From Castor canadensis (taxonomy: Eukaryota; Chordata; Mammalia; Rodentia; Castoridae): a DNA stretch of 64,000 nucleotides. The notes under the pieces were generated by a model. The model ran no database searches. It saw only the letters and a list, made by a program, of their open reading frames with translations, and was not told the DNA's origin. Where the stretch lies: positions 14,533,501 to 14,597,500 of the forward strand of contig NC_133397.1 in the NCBI RefSeq assembly GCF_047511655.1, in the 5' to 3' direction. This document shows, one piece after another, positions 11,941-24,088 of the stretch (positions are counted from its first letter, which is position 1; every line of letters starts with the position of its first letter). The translations under genes were made by a program, and so were the position numbers.

Positions 11941-12239
11941 CAAACACTAGGTGCTTTGATGATCATAATAAACAGTCCACTAGAATTGAAACTGAAACCA
12001 GACAGCTAAAACTCTAAGTGAGGGAAATGCTAACAGCAGTCTAAATAGACAACCTGTTGTTCTGAGTAGAAGAAGTTTACACTGAGTTCCTCAGAATCAC
12101 ATTTTATGTTCTCATCTCTCATCCTTGAAGAATACATAATACATCATAATCAGTTCCAAAGAAGAAAACAGCTGAGTGTTGGATATCCTAACTTAATAAG
12201 TGCTTTGGTATTCTTGTATCACTAAAGGTAGAACAATAA

Positions 12240-12600
12240 TACTCAGTGGAAAAGCAAAAGTTTTACTCAGCCATTGAGAAGAATGATATTATGTTCTTTG
12301 CTAGAAAATGAATGGAACTAGAGATCATCACATTAAGTGAAATAAGCAGTTTCACAAGCCAAGTATCACATATTTCTCATTTGTAGAAGTTAGAGAAAAA
12401 CAAAACAAAATAAAAATAAAGTTCATGAAAGTAAAATAGGGGTTTCTAGGCAGGTAGAAGTAGAAGAAGGGAAAAGGGTAAGGGAGGAGGTGTAATAAGA
12501 AGATTAATAAGAAGGTCAATATCATCAAAATACAGTATATGCATGTACAGAAATGTCATGAAGAAGTCACCTAATTATGCACAATTTCATATATATCACT
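12240..12600 (+). repeat. Old L1 3' end fragment
   Basis: The plus strand resembles the L1 ORF2 terminus (FYSAIEKNDIMFF ... KWMELEIITLSEIS-like) followed by an A-rich stretch and a GGGAAAAGGGTAAGGGAGG tract. Too diverged to be the young family. Confidence 0.65.
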
Positions 12601-13434
12601 AAAGTATTTTTAATATTTTTAAATCTTTATAGGAAATACATTTAAGAAACAATTTGTTAATGTCTTTGTAGCTTTGCAATTTCACTTGTGTCAAATATCA
12701 GTAAATACTTAAGCCAATTAATTTCCCAGGATTCTGTTTCTCTTATAATATTTTCCCTTTTGTGATTTACATTTTTTGATGATTTTCATAGCCATAAAGA
12801 AAGAACAATGAATCCCCAAAAGAAGGAAATTTGATAGCAAACAGATGGAATGGAAAAGAAAACGGAGAAAAAAGAATTAAAATGTTTAGAAAAGAACAAA
12901 TGTTAGCGTCATTCCTTTAACAGACAATGAGAATTGGTGAAGAGTTGAAAAATCATTGGAAAGTGGGGTAAAATGCAAACGTATTAATTAGTTCATAAAG
13001 AATGATGTCTGGAGACAATGTGCACAGATTCCTGGGCCGGCTGGGGCTAATTTCCTCAGCCAATCCAGCAGCCAGCTTTAGTACAGTGAAGGGCAGTTCA
13101 GACACAAATAGGGCCATGCCAGAGTACACCCAGTGAGCTCCTACAGTCTTCTCTACAGTCTTCTCTGCCCTTTTGGGAAAACAAAATAAGAACATAGTGC
13201 CCCTGGGCAAGTGCTTGATAAAACTGAAATTTTAAAGTCTCAAGCAAAACAAATTAAATCACATGGTGAAAGCATTGAAAGGAAGTATTATAAAACTTCA
13301 AGTAATGGCTTTATGTGAGAATGTAGAAACCTTTCCCCCACACAAAAGATGCTGACTTTGGCCATTTTGGTGTCTCTTCTTCATGTCTCTCAAAGGACAC
13401 TGGAGTTTGAGGCCATCCTCTATTGCTCATAGCA
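12601..13434. other. Intergenic, nothing recognised
   Basis: AT-rich. The 85-codon minus frame at 12953-13210 has no recognisable family and I do not call it. Confidence 0.5.
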
Positions 13435-14165
13435 TGTTTCAGACAGCATTATTTACATATATATGTTCATATCATAAAATTCACTCATTTTGAATTTAAA
13501 TTCAATCTTTCTTAGTGGTCAACCATGACCACAAATCAGTTTTAGAATATATTTATCTCACTAATAAGACTTCTGATTCCCATTTAGAGTTAAGATCTTA
13601 GCCTAATCCTAGTCCCAGGCAGACCCCAACCTCTAAATGGAGTCATAAAATGTAGTCTTACATCCAATGCCTTCACTTTGAATGTCTTTGAAGCTCACCC
13701 ATGAAGTGTCATGTCAGCACTTCATTCTTTTTCAATGCTGCATATTATTCTATTGTGTGAATCTACTCTGTGTTGATAAACATTTAGCTTGTTTCTAGTT
13801 TCTTACTCTGGGAACAATGGTGCTATGAACATTCACTCACAAGACTTTGTGGGTCACATCCTTTTACTCTTTGGGGGCAAATACATAGAAGGGAGTGCTG
13901 GACCATGTGGTAATTTTATGTTTAACTTTTTGAGAAGTTGCCAAGCTCTTTTTGAAAAGTGCCTATACCATCTTCCATCCACATAGCACTGTATGAAGGT
14001 TCAAATCTTCTGCCTCTTCAAGAACACTTGCTATTCTATTCTCTGTCTCATTTGTTACAGCTATTCCAGTGGTTGTAAAATAGCAGCTCATTGAGGCTTG
14101 GATTTGCATTTATTATTGATTACTGATGCTGACTAAGTCATAGCCTTGTGACATATTAAGCTCTT
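13435..14165 (-). repeat. Ancient mammalian L1 (L1M-type) 3' region, antisense
   Basis: Reads as the classic antisense L1M text: CATAAAATTCACTCATTTTG, later TCAGCACTTCATTCTTTTTC, GGAGTGCTGGACCATGTGGT and TTTTTGAGAAGTTGCCAAGC. Strongly diverged from the rodent L1 copies here. Confidence 0.75.
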
Positions 14166-15769
14166 CTTTACAAATTAGGAGAGGAGCAGCTAGAGAAATG
14201 ATCTATCTATGGCAATTCTGAAATTTAGAGACAAAATCAAATACACATCCTTTGGCTCTTTATCCTTTGGCTTATTTTTCTCTGGGAAGAAAAAAACATA
14301 AAGACATACAGAAAGTTTAGAGGACCCCAATAAATTAAGCCTCTTCTAGTCAGGAACCAAGATATGTATCTGTCACCACACTCAGAACAGTTTGCATTTA
14401 ATATTTATTTCCCCTTTCTGTGCATAAAATCTAGCATATGTTTGGAGCTCCATAAATATCTGAGTAAGTGAATGAGTGCATGAATGAATACTTATAAATG
14501 CTAAAAACTTAATATGTATCTGAGGAAAAAAACTAACAATGCTAGAAAGATCTTACATGAAATGTGATGTGGCATTATGCTTTACCTCCTCAAAATCAGT
14601 AGTGAGTCATTTCCTCATCCCAAATTCAGTGTGTGCTCACCACTCCCACTGTACTTTCCAAGTGAAATCTTCTGTCATCTTTTAATTTTATCACCAACAG
14701 CATCCTGATTCCCTGCCAACAGCTTCCTCCAACTCCTGTTCACTGGTACAATAAATACCTGAAGTCATTCCGCTGTTTTAAAACCAACTCTACCTAGCCA
14801 GTATTCTTAAGACACAGACCAAGTTACTTAGCCTGACACACAGGCCCTGTTCCATAGTATGGGGGCCTTAGGGACAAAGTAAGGATGCTGGAAATAATGG
14901 ATTGGTCCCACAACATGAGATAAATTACAGAAGTAAGTAAACTGAGCCTTAACAGTTATTGTAATCCTGTTGATATGCTCTTGAACAAGGTAATCTAGAC
15001 TCAAGGATGTCTCAAGCTCCACATCCACATGCATTTTCATAAATATTAACACAGATTAATGAATCACTTCCCACTTGGCATGAATTTACAACTTGTAAAG
15101 AGAAATTGCAGCAGGGTATTTTTTAAAGCTGGAAATAAAGGCAGTTGATAATTAAAAAAAAGAGAGAAATTGCAAATCAGTTTGTGGCAGAAGATCTGTC
15201 TGTGTTGAACAGACAGGCTAATATAAATACTACATAAAACAGCAATATACTTGTGCCTACTCTTAAGGTGTCAGATTTATTACACATGCTTTAAGAACAA
15301 CCTCTAAGTCCTTCTTAATAAGACATTTGGTTAGTAATTTTGAACACTATTAGATGCAATTTCTTTTTTGCCATACTCAAAATGTTTTTAAATGACCTAA
15401 AGATTTTGTGAAAAATCAAATAACCTAAAAAATTGGTGGAATTTTTCATTAGTACTTCTTGTGATGCAAACATTATAAACATACAATTATATACATAAGT
15501 ACATTTAAGTATCATATAAACTTGATATATAGTTTTATATTTTTGTAGACATTCCAGATGGCAAAACACCTAAAATTCTTTAAATAATCTTTTAACTATG
15601 GCATAAACAGTTTTTGCTGGCATTCCAGAAACCCACACATTTTTATTAGCATATGCCTTCCTGTCATATTTTAACAGTCCCTAATAATAACCAAAACACT
15701 TAGCTCATAAATAGCATTGATAGACTGAGCCATACAATAACATGGAGAGAAATTATGGTGTGGTGACAA
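14166..15769. other. Intergenic, nothing recognised
   Basis: 1.6 kb of AT-rich sequence without a supported gene or repeat. The minus frames at 14828 and 15315 look like chance. Confidence 0.5.
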
Positions 15770-15890
15770 GGGCACAAAAACACCTCAGCTACAAATTGTT
15801 TCTTGTTTTGCATTTAGCACTAACCATGTGACCTTGACAACTTTCCTCATCTTTCTGGGACTCTTTTTCCAATCTTTCAAGTGAGAAGTG
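15770..15890 (+). repeat. MIR SINE fragment
   Basis: AACCATGTGACCTTGACAAC followed by CTTTCCTCATCTTTCTGGGA matches the MIR core and 3' part ('tgtgaccttgggcaa...'). Confidence 0.65.
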
Positions 15891-15894
15891 TCAT

Positions 15895-16330
15895 GTTCAA
15901 GGTTTCCTAGCAGCAGAGCTTAGGAAAAAGGCCTATATGCAAGTTTATTTGGGAAATGATCCCAGGGATCAGAAGTGAAACACAAGGGGAATAAAACAAG
16001 GAAGGAGGAGAACCTAACGCAGGGATATGTGTACTATGGATTTGACTCCAGCTTGGACTTCTGGTGCAAACTCAGAAACTTCCTAAGAGCTCCATAAAAT
16101 ATGTCTTTGAACCATTCACCCAGGAGGAAGCATTAACTCATCAGTACCTCATGTGTCAAGGTGGCCCTCAGGATGCTAATTTGCAGCAACATGTCACAGC
16201 AGGATTCCACAGTGGTCCACTCAGAAAAACCCTAGGTCAGGAATGGAGAGGTATAGAGAGAAATTTGAAACACTGTGCTTGGGTCACCCTGACAACAGGC
16301 AGGGCAAAGCCAGCACACACATAGTGACTA
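15895..16330. other. Possible old LTR-like repeat
   Basis: GTTTCCTAGCAGCAGAGCTT ... AAGTTTATTTGGGAAATGAT followed by CCCAGGGATCAG recalls an old LTR or DNA-repeat consensus that I cannot name. Weak. Confidence 0.3.
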
Positions 16331-16539
16331 GAATGGAAGGAAAGCTGAGTGCTTTCCTTTGCTGGGAATTGATGTCCAACAGGTGCACAGCACAAGAGAG
16401 TTGATAACATGCTCTCAAAAACCGTATGGCTCTAATGTTGTTAGTGATACTTATAACTGCCATCTACTAGTTTCTATTTCATGGATCATTCTGTTTATTT
16501 TCTTAGGACTTTACATGCTTGGTAATTCATGCTGCATAA

Positions 16540-16607
16540 GTTGAAATTGTCTTCTCACTCCAGAGATGAGGAAACAAGTCTGAAAAGGTTAAGCAATTTG
16601 CGTAAGG
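16540..16607 (-). repeat. MIR SINE fragment, antisense
   Basis: GAGATGAGGAAACAAGTCTG then AAAAGGTTAAGCAATTTGCG is the usual antisense MIR text. Confidence 0.65.
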
Positions 16608-16718
16608 TGGGTTCCTCAACCTTCACACATTTGATGCTAAGGGTCTATAATTCTTTGTTGGGAATGTGCAGAGCTGTCCTGTGCATTCTAGGATGTTTAG
16701 CAATTAACACCCCTCCTG
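16608..16718 (-). repeat. MER20 DNA transposon, first half
   Basis: Antisense MER20: TTCCTCAACCTT..., ATAATTCTTTGTTGGGAATG and GAGCTGTCCTGTGCATTCTA followed by GGATGTTTAGCA. It breaks off at the TSD of L1 copy A and resumes at 24089. Confidence 0.85.
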
Positions 16719-18348
16719 GAAAAAGGAGAATGAGGAGGATTCCAAGATGGTGGCTAGAGGTAGGAAGCAGAAAGCGACCCTCCTATAGTGAAATCTTGGA
16801 GAGACGCTGGAGACACACTTTGCAGGCATAATCACTGAGAAAAGGCATAACTTTGACCCCTCCACAACTCCATCCGGTGCAGAGAATCTCCACTTCACGT
16901 TAAACAGAGAAACGAGGAGGGCCCCCGGGGCCGCCAGTGGCCGGCGCCCATACGGCTTGGGAAGACGTGGACCAGGTGAGCTTCGCGGTACCGTGGTAGC
17001 CCCACAGACAAGCCTGGGCCAGAGCAGCGTAGCCCCCTGGACAGACTGACCTCCACCCGGGAAAAAAAGAGAAACTGAGTAATAAGCAATAAGAACAGTT
17101 AAGACACGCTGGAAAGAGGGTGGGGCGCCCTGAGCGCTGAACATTGGGGGAAGGGAATCCTTCCCGGGACTGTAAATAAACAAGCCAGGCGGGCCGGAGA
17201 GCCTCTGGTGGGAGCGGGGCGCACGCCCAGCAACCAGGAGCGGGGAAGCTTGTGAGAGGAGGGAAGACCCACTTCCCACGTGAACTGTAAACAAACATGG
17301 TGGCCGGCAGGAGCAGCAGCACCACCCAGTAAGCAGGAGCAGGAAAGCTTCTGAAAGTGGCAGTGGGAAGAAAACTTCAGAGGAGAGGGGAGAAGACCCA
17401 CCTCCCACATGAACTGTAAATAAACACGCAGGCCTGACAACGCGGGGGCAGTGTCACCTTTCCCAGTGCTTGGAAAGGGGAAAGCCTGTAGCAGAGGTTC
17501 CCGCACAGGAGAACTCTGAGCAAACAAAGCCTGTGGGACCAGGTGAGTGCTAGCTCACCCCAGAGATCTGCATAAATAACGCCGCCAGCTACAGACTGAG
17601 AGCAGCAGGCAGGCAAGCCACAGTTTCAGATACCACTCTCAGAACTGTCTCCAGATGCTTTTTTTTCTTTTTCTCCCTACCTTTGATGAGAGAACAACCG
17701 AATTATATCTGCAAGCCGAAAAACTTACTGAAACTGTACTGCATTTGAACTGGGGACACTTGGTGGGGCTTTGTGTGTGTATGTGTGTGTGTGTGTGTGT
17801 GTGTGCGTGTGTGTGTGTGTGTGAGTGTGTAGTTTTGTTCTACTTTATGCATCCCCTTTGATGAGACAGCTACAGAACAACATCTGAGGAACCAACTCCA
17901 GGACTGGAGATTGAGACGGACACCCAAATTATTAAGACTGAAACTGCATTGCATATAAACTTGGAAGTTTTTTGTTTTGTTTTTTTTTTAATTTTCTATT
18001 TTCCATTTTATTTTAATTCATTTTTATATATACATATTACTTTCATTTACTTATTTTTTATTTTTTTATCTTCAATTTTCAAGCCTCTCTCTGTCTCTCT
18101 AATGTCTGTTCAGCTTACTGTCGATTAGTACACTAACACTCCCTGTTTATACCTTTGAAACGCTCTTGTCTGATACCTTGTTCTGCTTTCTCCCTCTTGT
18201 CTGTATATTTGTTTTCCCCTTTTCTTTAACTTCTTGCTTTCCATCTCAGCTCATTCTTCCATTCTAAATATTACCATTGTTATTATTACAAGCTAGAAAA
18301 TACTTAATTACACACAGTACAGGGACAGTAACAACACCAAGGACAATG
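16719..18348 (+). promoter_or_regulatory. L1-A 5' UTR / internal promoter
   Basis: GC-rich for its first 850 bp. A CAAGATGG motif near the start fits the YY1 site known in primate L1 promoters. It contains two imperfect copies of a module (17230-17440) with an AAGCTT core and CCCAC-TGAACTGTAAA-type ends, a TG tract (17772-17830), and a T-rich stretch (17970-18080) before ORF1. About 20 bases (16719-16737) precede the homologous start of copy B. Confidence 0.75.
17772..17830 (+). repeat. (TG)n inside L1-A 5' UTR
   Basis: About 59 bp of TG with few interruptions. The same place in copy B (25241-25257) has only a short TG/TTG run, so the tract expanded in copy A or shrank in B. Confidence 0.9.
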
Positions 18349-19547
18349 ATGGGAAGACAGAAAAAACAGGGAAACCAGTTTCCCCACAGCAAAAAATTAG
18401 TACAGGAACCAGAGGGGAATGAAGAGAACAGAAACTCAGATCCAGACTCCAACAAAATGAAGATAAACTATGCCAAAGGACCCAATGAAGCCCACAAGAA
18501 TAATTTAAAAGAAGACATACTACAAGTACTCAATGAGAATTTTATAGAGATGACACTGGATAGGGTCAACCAAAATGTACAGGAGACACTCAAGAAATTC
18601 CAAGACAATAAAAACAGAGAATTTGAAAAAGCAAAAGAAGAAATAAAGGAAACCATAGAAGCACTGTATAAACACCAAAGTGAAAGAGAGAACACAATGA
18701 ATAAATGGATAAATGAACTCAGGACAAAAATAGACCACAACAAAGAAGAAAACTGCCAGGATATGGAAAACCTCAGAAAAAAGAACGAAACAGAACTGCA
18801 AAACAAAACAGAAGGCCAATCCAGGAGAATAGAACAAACAGAAGACAGAATCTCAGAACTTGAAGATGCAATGGTAATTAAAGGAAAGACCGAAGAACTA
18901 TTAATTGAACAACACAAGACCTGTGAAAAGAAAATGCAAGAACTCACTGACTCCATCAAAAGACCAAACTTGAGAATCATGGGCATCGAAGAAGGAGAAG
19001 GGGTGCAAGCAAAGGGAATGCGTAATGTATTCAACAAAATAATAACGGAAAATTTCCAAATCTAGTGAAAGATATTCCCATACAAATGCAAGAGGCCTCC
19101 AGGACACCAAACAGACCAGACCAAAATAAAACTACCTCCCAACATATCATCATTAAAACAACAAGTTCAGAAACTAAGGAAAGAATATTGAAGGCTGTAA
19201 GAGAGAAAAAACAAGTAACATACAAAGGTAAACTCATCAAAATCACAGCAGACTTCTCAACAGAAACATTAAAAGCAAGAAGAGCGTGGGGTGAGATCTT
19301 CTGGGCACTGAATGAAAATAACTTCAACCCCAGGATACTCTACCCAACAAAGCTATCATTCAAAATAGATGGAGCAATAAAAGTCTTCCATGATAAGCAT
19401 AAACTAAAACAATATGTGACCACAAAGCCACAACTACAAAAGATTCGGCAAGGGATCCTGCACACAGAAAGTGACACCCAACTTAACCATGAAAAGACAG
19501 GCAGCACCAAACAACAGGATAAGAAAAAGCAAGACAATAGAGAGTAA
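18349..19547 (+). pseudogene. L1-A ORF1 (RNA-binding trimeric chaperone), one frameshift
   Basis: The chosen start is the second of two overlapping ATGs, giving MGRQKKQGN like other L1 ORF1p. The order is a basic N-terminus, a long coiled coil (about residues 50-200, Glu/Lys/Gln heptads, EDRISELEDAM), then the RRM (RPNLRIMGI) and C-terminal domain (TLKARRAWGEIF...NPRILYPTKLSF). The frame breaks near 19054, where copy A has TTTCC and copy B TTTCCC (a 1-base loss); the rest continues in the next frame to 19547. Known role: binds L1 RNA to form the cytoplasmic particle. Here it would stop before the C-terminal domain, so it is probably inactive. Confidence 0.9.
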
Positions 19548-19597
19548 CATCAATTTAGGTACACACAATCAAACCTTCAAACAACTAAGACAACTAA

Positions 19598-22500
19598 ATG
19601 GCAGGAATCACCACATACCTATCAGTACTAATGCTTAATGTTAATGGACTTAATTCACCCATCAAAAGACACTGTTTGACAAAATGGATTAAAAAAGAAG
19701 ATCCAACAATTTGTTGCTTACAGGAGACTCATCTCACTGACAGAAATAAGCATATGCTTAGGATGAAAGGCTGGAAAAAGATTTACCAAGCCAATGGCCC
19801 CTGAAAACAAGCAGGAGTAGCAATACTTATCTCTGACAAAGTAGACTTCAAACCTACATTGATCAAATTAGATAAAGGACATTCCATACTAATAAAAGGG
19901 GAAATAGACCAAAAGGAAATAATAATCATCAATCTGTACGCACCCAATGTCAATGCACCCAATTTCATCAAACATACCCTGAAAGACATAAAAGCATATA
20001 TAAACGCCAGCACAGTGGTTGTGGGAGACTTTAACACTCCACTATCATCAATAGATAGGTCATCCAAACAAAAACTCAATAAAGAAATCCAAGATCTAAA
20101 ATATGCAATAGATCAAGTGGACCAAGTAGATGTCTACAGAACATTTTATCCAACCTCTACACAATATACATTCTTCTCAGCAGCCCATGGAACCTTCTCC
20201 AAAATAGATCATATCCTAGGGTACAAAGCAAGCCTCAGCAAATATAAGAAAATAGAAATAATACCGTACATACTATCTGACCACAATGCAGTAAAAGTAG
20301 AACTCACAACAAAAGTAAAGACAAAAAACATGCAAACAGCTGGAAACTAAATAACTCATTACTTAATAAAGAATGGATCATCGATGCAATAAAAGAGGAA
20401 ATTAAAAAGCTCCTGGAAGTCAATGAAAATGAAAATACAACCTACCGGAACCTATGGGACACAGCTAAGGCAGTCTTGAGAGGAAAGTTTATAGCCATGA
20501 ATGCATATATTAAAAAGATTGAAAGATCCCAAATCAATGACCTAATGATACATCTCAAACTCCTAGAAAAACAAGAACAAGCAAATCCCAAAACAAATAG
20601 AAGGAGAGAAATAATAAAAATAAGACCTGAAATCAACAAAATAGAAACCAAAAAAACCATACAAAGAATTAATGAAACAAAAAGTTGGTTCTTTGAAAAA
20701 ATAAACAAGATCAATAGATCCCTGGCAAACCTGACTAAAATGAGGAGAGAAAAAACCCAAATTAGTAGAATGAGGAATGCAAAAGGAGAGATAACAACAA
20801 ACACCATGGAGGTCCAGGAAATCATCAGAGACTACTTTGAGAACCTATATTCAAATAAATTTGAAAATCTAAAAGAAATGGACAGATTTCTAGATACATA
20901 TGATCATCCAAAAATGAACCAAGAGGAAATTAATCACCTGAATAGACCTATGACACAAAATGAAATTGAAGCAGCAATCAAGAGTCTCCCCAAAAACAAA
21001 AGCCCAGGACCTGATGGATTCTCTGCTGAATTCTATCAGACCTTTAAAGAAGAACTGATACCAACCCTCCTTAAACTGTTCCACAAAATAGAAAGGGAAG
21101 GAAAACTGCCAAACACATTTTATGAAGCCAGTATTATACTTATCCCAAAACCAGGCAAAGACACCTCCAAAAAGGAGAACTATAGGCCAATCTCCTTAAT
21201 GAACATTGATGCAAAAATCCTCAACAAAATAATGGCAAACCGAATTCAACAACACATCAAAAAGATTATTCACCACGACCAAGTAGGCTTCATCCCAGGG
21301 ATGCAGGGGTGGTTCAGCATACAAAAATCAATAAATGTAACAAACCACATTAACAGAAGCAAAGACAAAAACCACTTGATCATCTCAATAGATGCAGAAA
21401 AAGGCTTTGATAAGATCCAACATCATTTCATGATAAAAGCTCTAAGAAAACTAGGAATAGAAGGAAAGTTCCTCAACATTATAAAAGCTATATATGACAA
21501 ACCTACAGCCAGCATTATACTTAATGGAGAAAAATTAAAACCATTCCCTCTAAAATCAGGAACCAGACAAGGATGGCCACTATCTCCACTCCTCTTCAAC
21601 ATAGTACTGGAATTCCTAGCCAGAGCAATTAGGCAAGAAGAAGGAATAAAAGGAATACAAATAGGTAAAGAAACTGTCAAAATATCCCTATTTGCACATG
21701 ACATGATCCTATACCTTAAAGACCCAAAAAACTCTACTCAGAAGCTTCTAGACATCATCAATAGCTATAGCAAGGTAGCAAATATAAAATCAACATAGAA
21801 AAATCATTAGCATTTCTATACACAAACAATGAGCAAACGGAAAAAGAATGTATGAAAACAATTCCATTTACAATAGCCTCAAAAAAAATCAAATACCTAG
21901 GTGTAAACCTAACAAAAGATGGAAATAACCTCTACAAGGAAAACTACAAAATTCTGAAGAAAGAGATTGAGGAAGACTATAGAAAGTGGAGAGATCTCCC
22001 AGGCTCATGGATTGGTAGAATCAACATAGTAAAAATGTCAATACTCCCAAAAGTAATCTACATGTTTAATGCAATTCCCTTCAAAATTCCAATGACATTC
22101 ATTAAAGAGATTGAAAAATCTACTGTTAAATTTATATGGAAACACAGAGGCCATGAATAGCCAAGGCAATACTCAGTCAAAAGAACAATGCAGGAAGTAT
22201 CACAATACCTGACTTCAAACTATATTACAAAGCAATAACAATAAAAACAGCATGGTACTGGCACAAAAACAGACGTGAAGACCAGTGGAACAGAATAGAG
22301 GATCCAGATATGAAGCCACACAACTATGAGCAACTTATCTTTGACAAAGGAGCTAAAAATATACGATGGAGAAATAGCAGCCTCTTCAACAAAAACTGCT
22401 GGGAAAACTGGTTAGCAGTCTGCAAAAAAACTGAAACTAGATCCATGTATATCACCCTATACCAAGATTAACTCAAAATGGATCAAGGATCTTAATATCA

Positions 22501-23417
22501 GACCACAAACTCCTAGGGTGATACAAGAAAGAGTAGGAAATACTCTGGAGTTAGTAGGTATAGGTAAGAACTTTCTCAATGAAACCCCAGCAGCACAGCA
22601 ACTAAGAGATAGCATAGATAAATGGGACCTCATAAAACTAAAAAGCTTCTGTTCATCAAAAGAAATGGTCTCTAAACTGAAGAGAACACCCACAAAGTGG
22701 GAGAAAATATTTGCCAACTATACATCAGACAAAGGACTGATAACCAGAATATACAGAGAACTTAAAAAACTAAATTCTCCCAAAACTAATGAACCAATAA
22801 AGAAATGGGCAAGTGAAATAAACAGAACTTTCTCAAAAGAAGAAATTCAAATGGCCAGAAAACACATGAAAAAATGCTCACCATCTCTAGCAATAAAAGA
22901 AATGCAAATTAAAACCACGCTAAGATTCCACCTCACCCCTGTTAGAATAGCCATCATCAGCAACACCACCAACAACAGGTGTTGGTGAGGATGTGGGAAA
23001 AAGGAACCCTCTTACACTGTTGGTGGGAATGTAGACTAGTACAACCACTCTGGAAAAAAATTTGGAGGCTACTTAAAAAGCTGGACATCGATCTACCATT
23101 TGATCCAGCAATACCACTCTTGGGGATATACCCAAAAGACTGTGACACAGGTTACTCCAGAGGCACCTGCACACCCACATTTATTGTGCCACTATTCACA
23201 AGCCAAGTTATGGAAACAGCCAAAATGCCCCAGCACTGATGAATGGATTAAGAAAATGTGGTATCTATACACAATGGAATTTTATGCACCCATGAAGAAG
23301 AACGAAATGTTATCATTCGCTGGTAAATGGATGGAATTGGAGAACATCATTCTGAGTGAGGTTAGCCTGGCTCAAAAAACCAAAAATCGTATGTTCTCCC
23401 TCATATGTGGACATTAG
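19598..23417 (+). pseudogene. L1-A ORF2 (endonuclease / reverse transcriptase), inactivated
   Basis: Endonuclease domain: start MAGITTY, N in LNVNGLNS, CLQETHL, then VVGDFNTPLSS and SDHNAV. A TGA at 19802-19804 replaces the CGA implied by copy B (CCC CGA), ending the first frame after 68 codons. RT domain at 20476-21798: [36 protein letters not shown]. The catalytic FADD is FAHD (21691-21702), so it would be catalytically dead. Further frameshifts follow near 21780, 22155, 22430, 22985 and 23190. The Cys-rich end and terminal MFSLICGH are recognisable. Confidence 0.93.
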
Positions 23418-23911
23418 ATCAAGGGCAAACACAACAAGGGGATTGGACTATGAGCACATGATAAAAGCGAGAGCGCACAAGGGAGGGGTGAGGATAGGTA
23501 AGACACCTAAAAAACTAGCTAGCATTTGTTGCCCTTATTGTAGAGAAACTAAAGCAGATACCTTAAAGCAACTGAGGCCAATAGGAAAAGGGGAACAGGA
23601 ACTAGAAAAAAGTTTAGATCAAAAAGAATTAACCTAGAAGGTAACACCCACGCACAGGAAATCAATGTGTGTCAACTCCCTGTATAGCTATCCTTATCTC
23701 AACCAGCAAAAACAGTTGTTCCTTCCTATTATTGCTTATACTCTCCCTTCAATAAATTAGAGATAAGGGCAAAATAGTTTCTGCTGGGTATTGAGGGGGG
23801 TAGAGGGAGTGGGTAGAGTGGGTGGTAAGGGAGGGGGTGGGGACAGGGGGGAGAAATGAACCAAGCCTTGTATGCACATATGAATAATAAAAGAAAAATG
23901 GAAAAAAAAAA
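23418..23911 (+). other. L1-A 3' UTR with G-rich tract and poly(A) end
   Basis: Contains repeated G runs (23795-23865), a potential G-quadruplex known from L1 3' UTRs, then GTATGCACATATGAATAATA and an A-rich run. The canonical element end is about 23900. Confidence 0.85.
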
Positions 23912-24075
23912 GAATGATGGAGGGGGTAAATTCAAGTATGATCTATTTGATGTATTATAAGAACACTGTAAATGCTCTTATGTACCCCCAGCTTAACAGT
24001 TAAAAAAAAAGGATAAAAAAGAAACAGGGAAAAGTATGTTTGACTGTGAAAAAATAAAAGTGCTGCTTGTCTTCA
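23912..24075 (+). other. 3'-transduced flank carried by L1-A
   Basis: 164 bp of non-L1 sequence between the L1's own A-run and a second, terminal poly(A), all inside the TSD. Near its end AATAAA (about 24053) lies 15-20 bases before the poly(A), as expected for a transcript that read through the weak L1 signal. An inner A-run at 24002-24010 could mark an older end. Confidence 0.85.
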
Positions 24076-24088
24076 TAAAAAAAAAAAA

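Larger units (their letters stand above)
16719..24088 (+). mobile_element. Full-length L1 copy A with 3' transduction
   Basis: 7.37 kb: 5' UTR (16719-18348), ORF1 (18349-19547), a 50-bp spacer, ORF2 (19598-23417), 3' UTR and A-rich end (23418-23911), then extra non-L1 sequence (23912-24075) and poly(A). The target duplication AACACCCCTCCTG is at 16706-16718 and 24089-24101, and the MER20 halves abut it on both sides. It is not intact: a frameshift in ORF1, an early stop, a lost RT aspartate and frameshifts in ORF2. Confidence 0.95.

Noticed and set aside
16064-16324. 86-codon plus frame
   Set aside because: Lies in a probable old repeat and has no recognisable family.
16704-17527. Several long overlapping minus-strand open frames in L1-A (up to 234 codons)
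   Set aside because: They lie in the GC-rich L1 5' UTR, overlap each other in different frames and match no host gene; I kept only the longer frame of copy B as a low-confidence note.
17772-17830. Direct repeats as a CRISPR array or origin
   Set aside because: It is a TG microsatellite inside a mammalian L1; no repeat-spacer architecture exists anywhere in the window.
20442-20825. 127-codon minus-strand frame
   Set aside because: It is the exact reverse of the L1 ORF2 coding sequence; such hydrophobic antisense frames recur in every copy.
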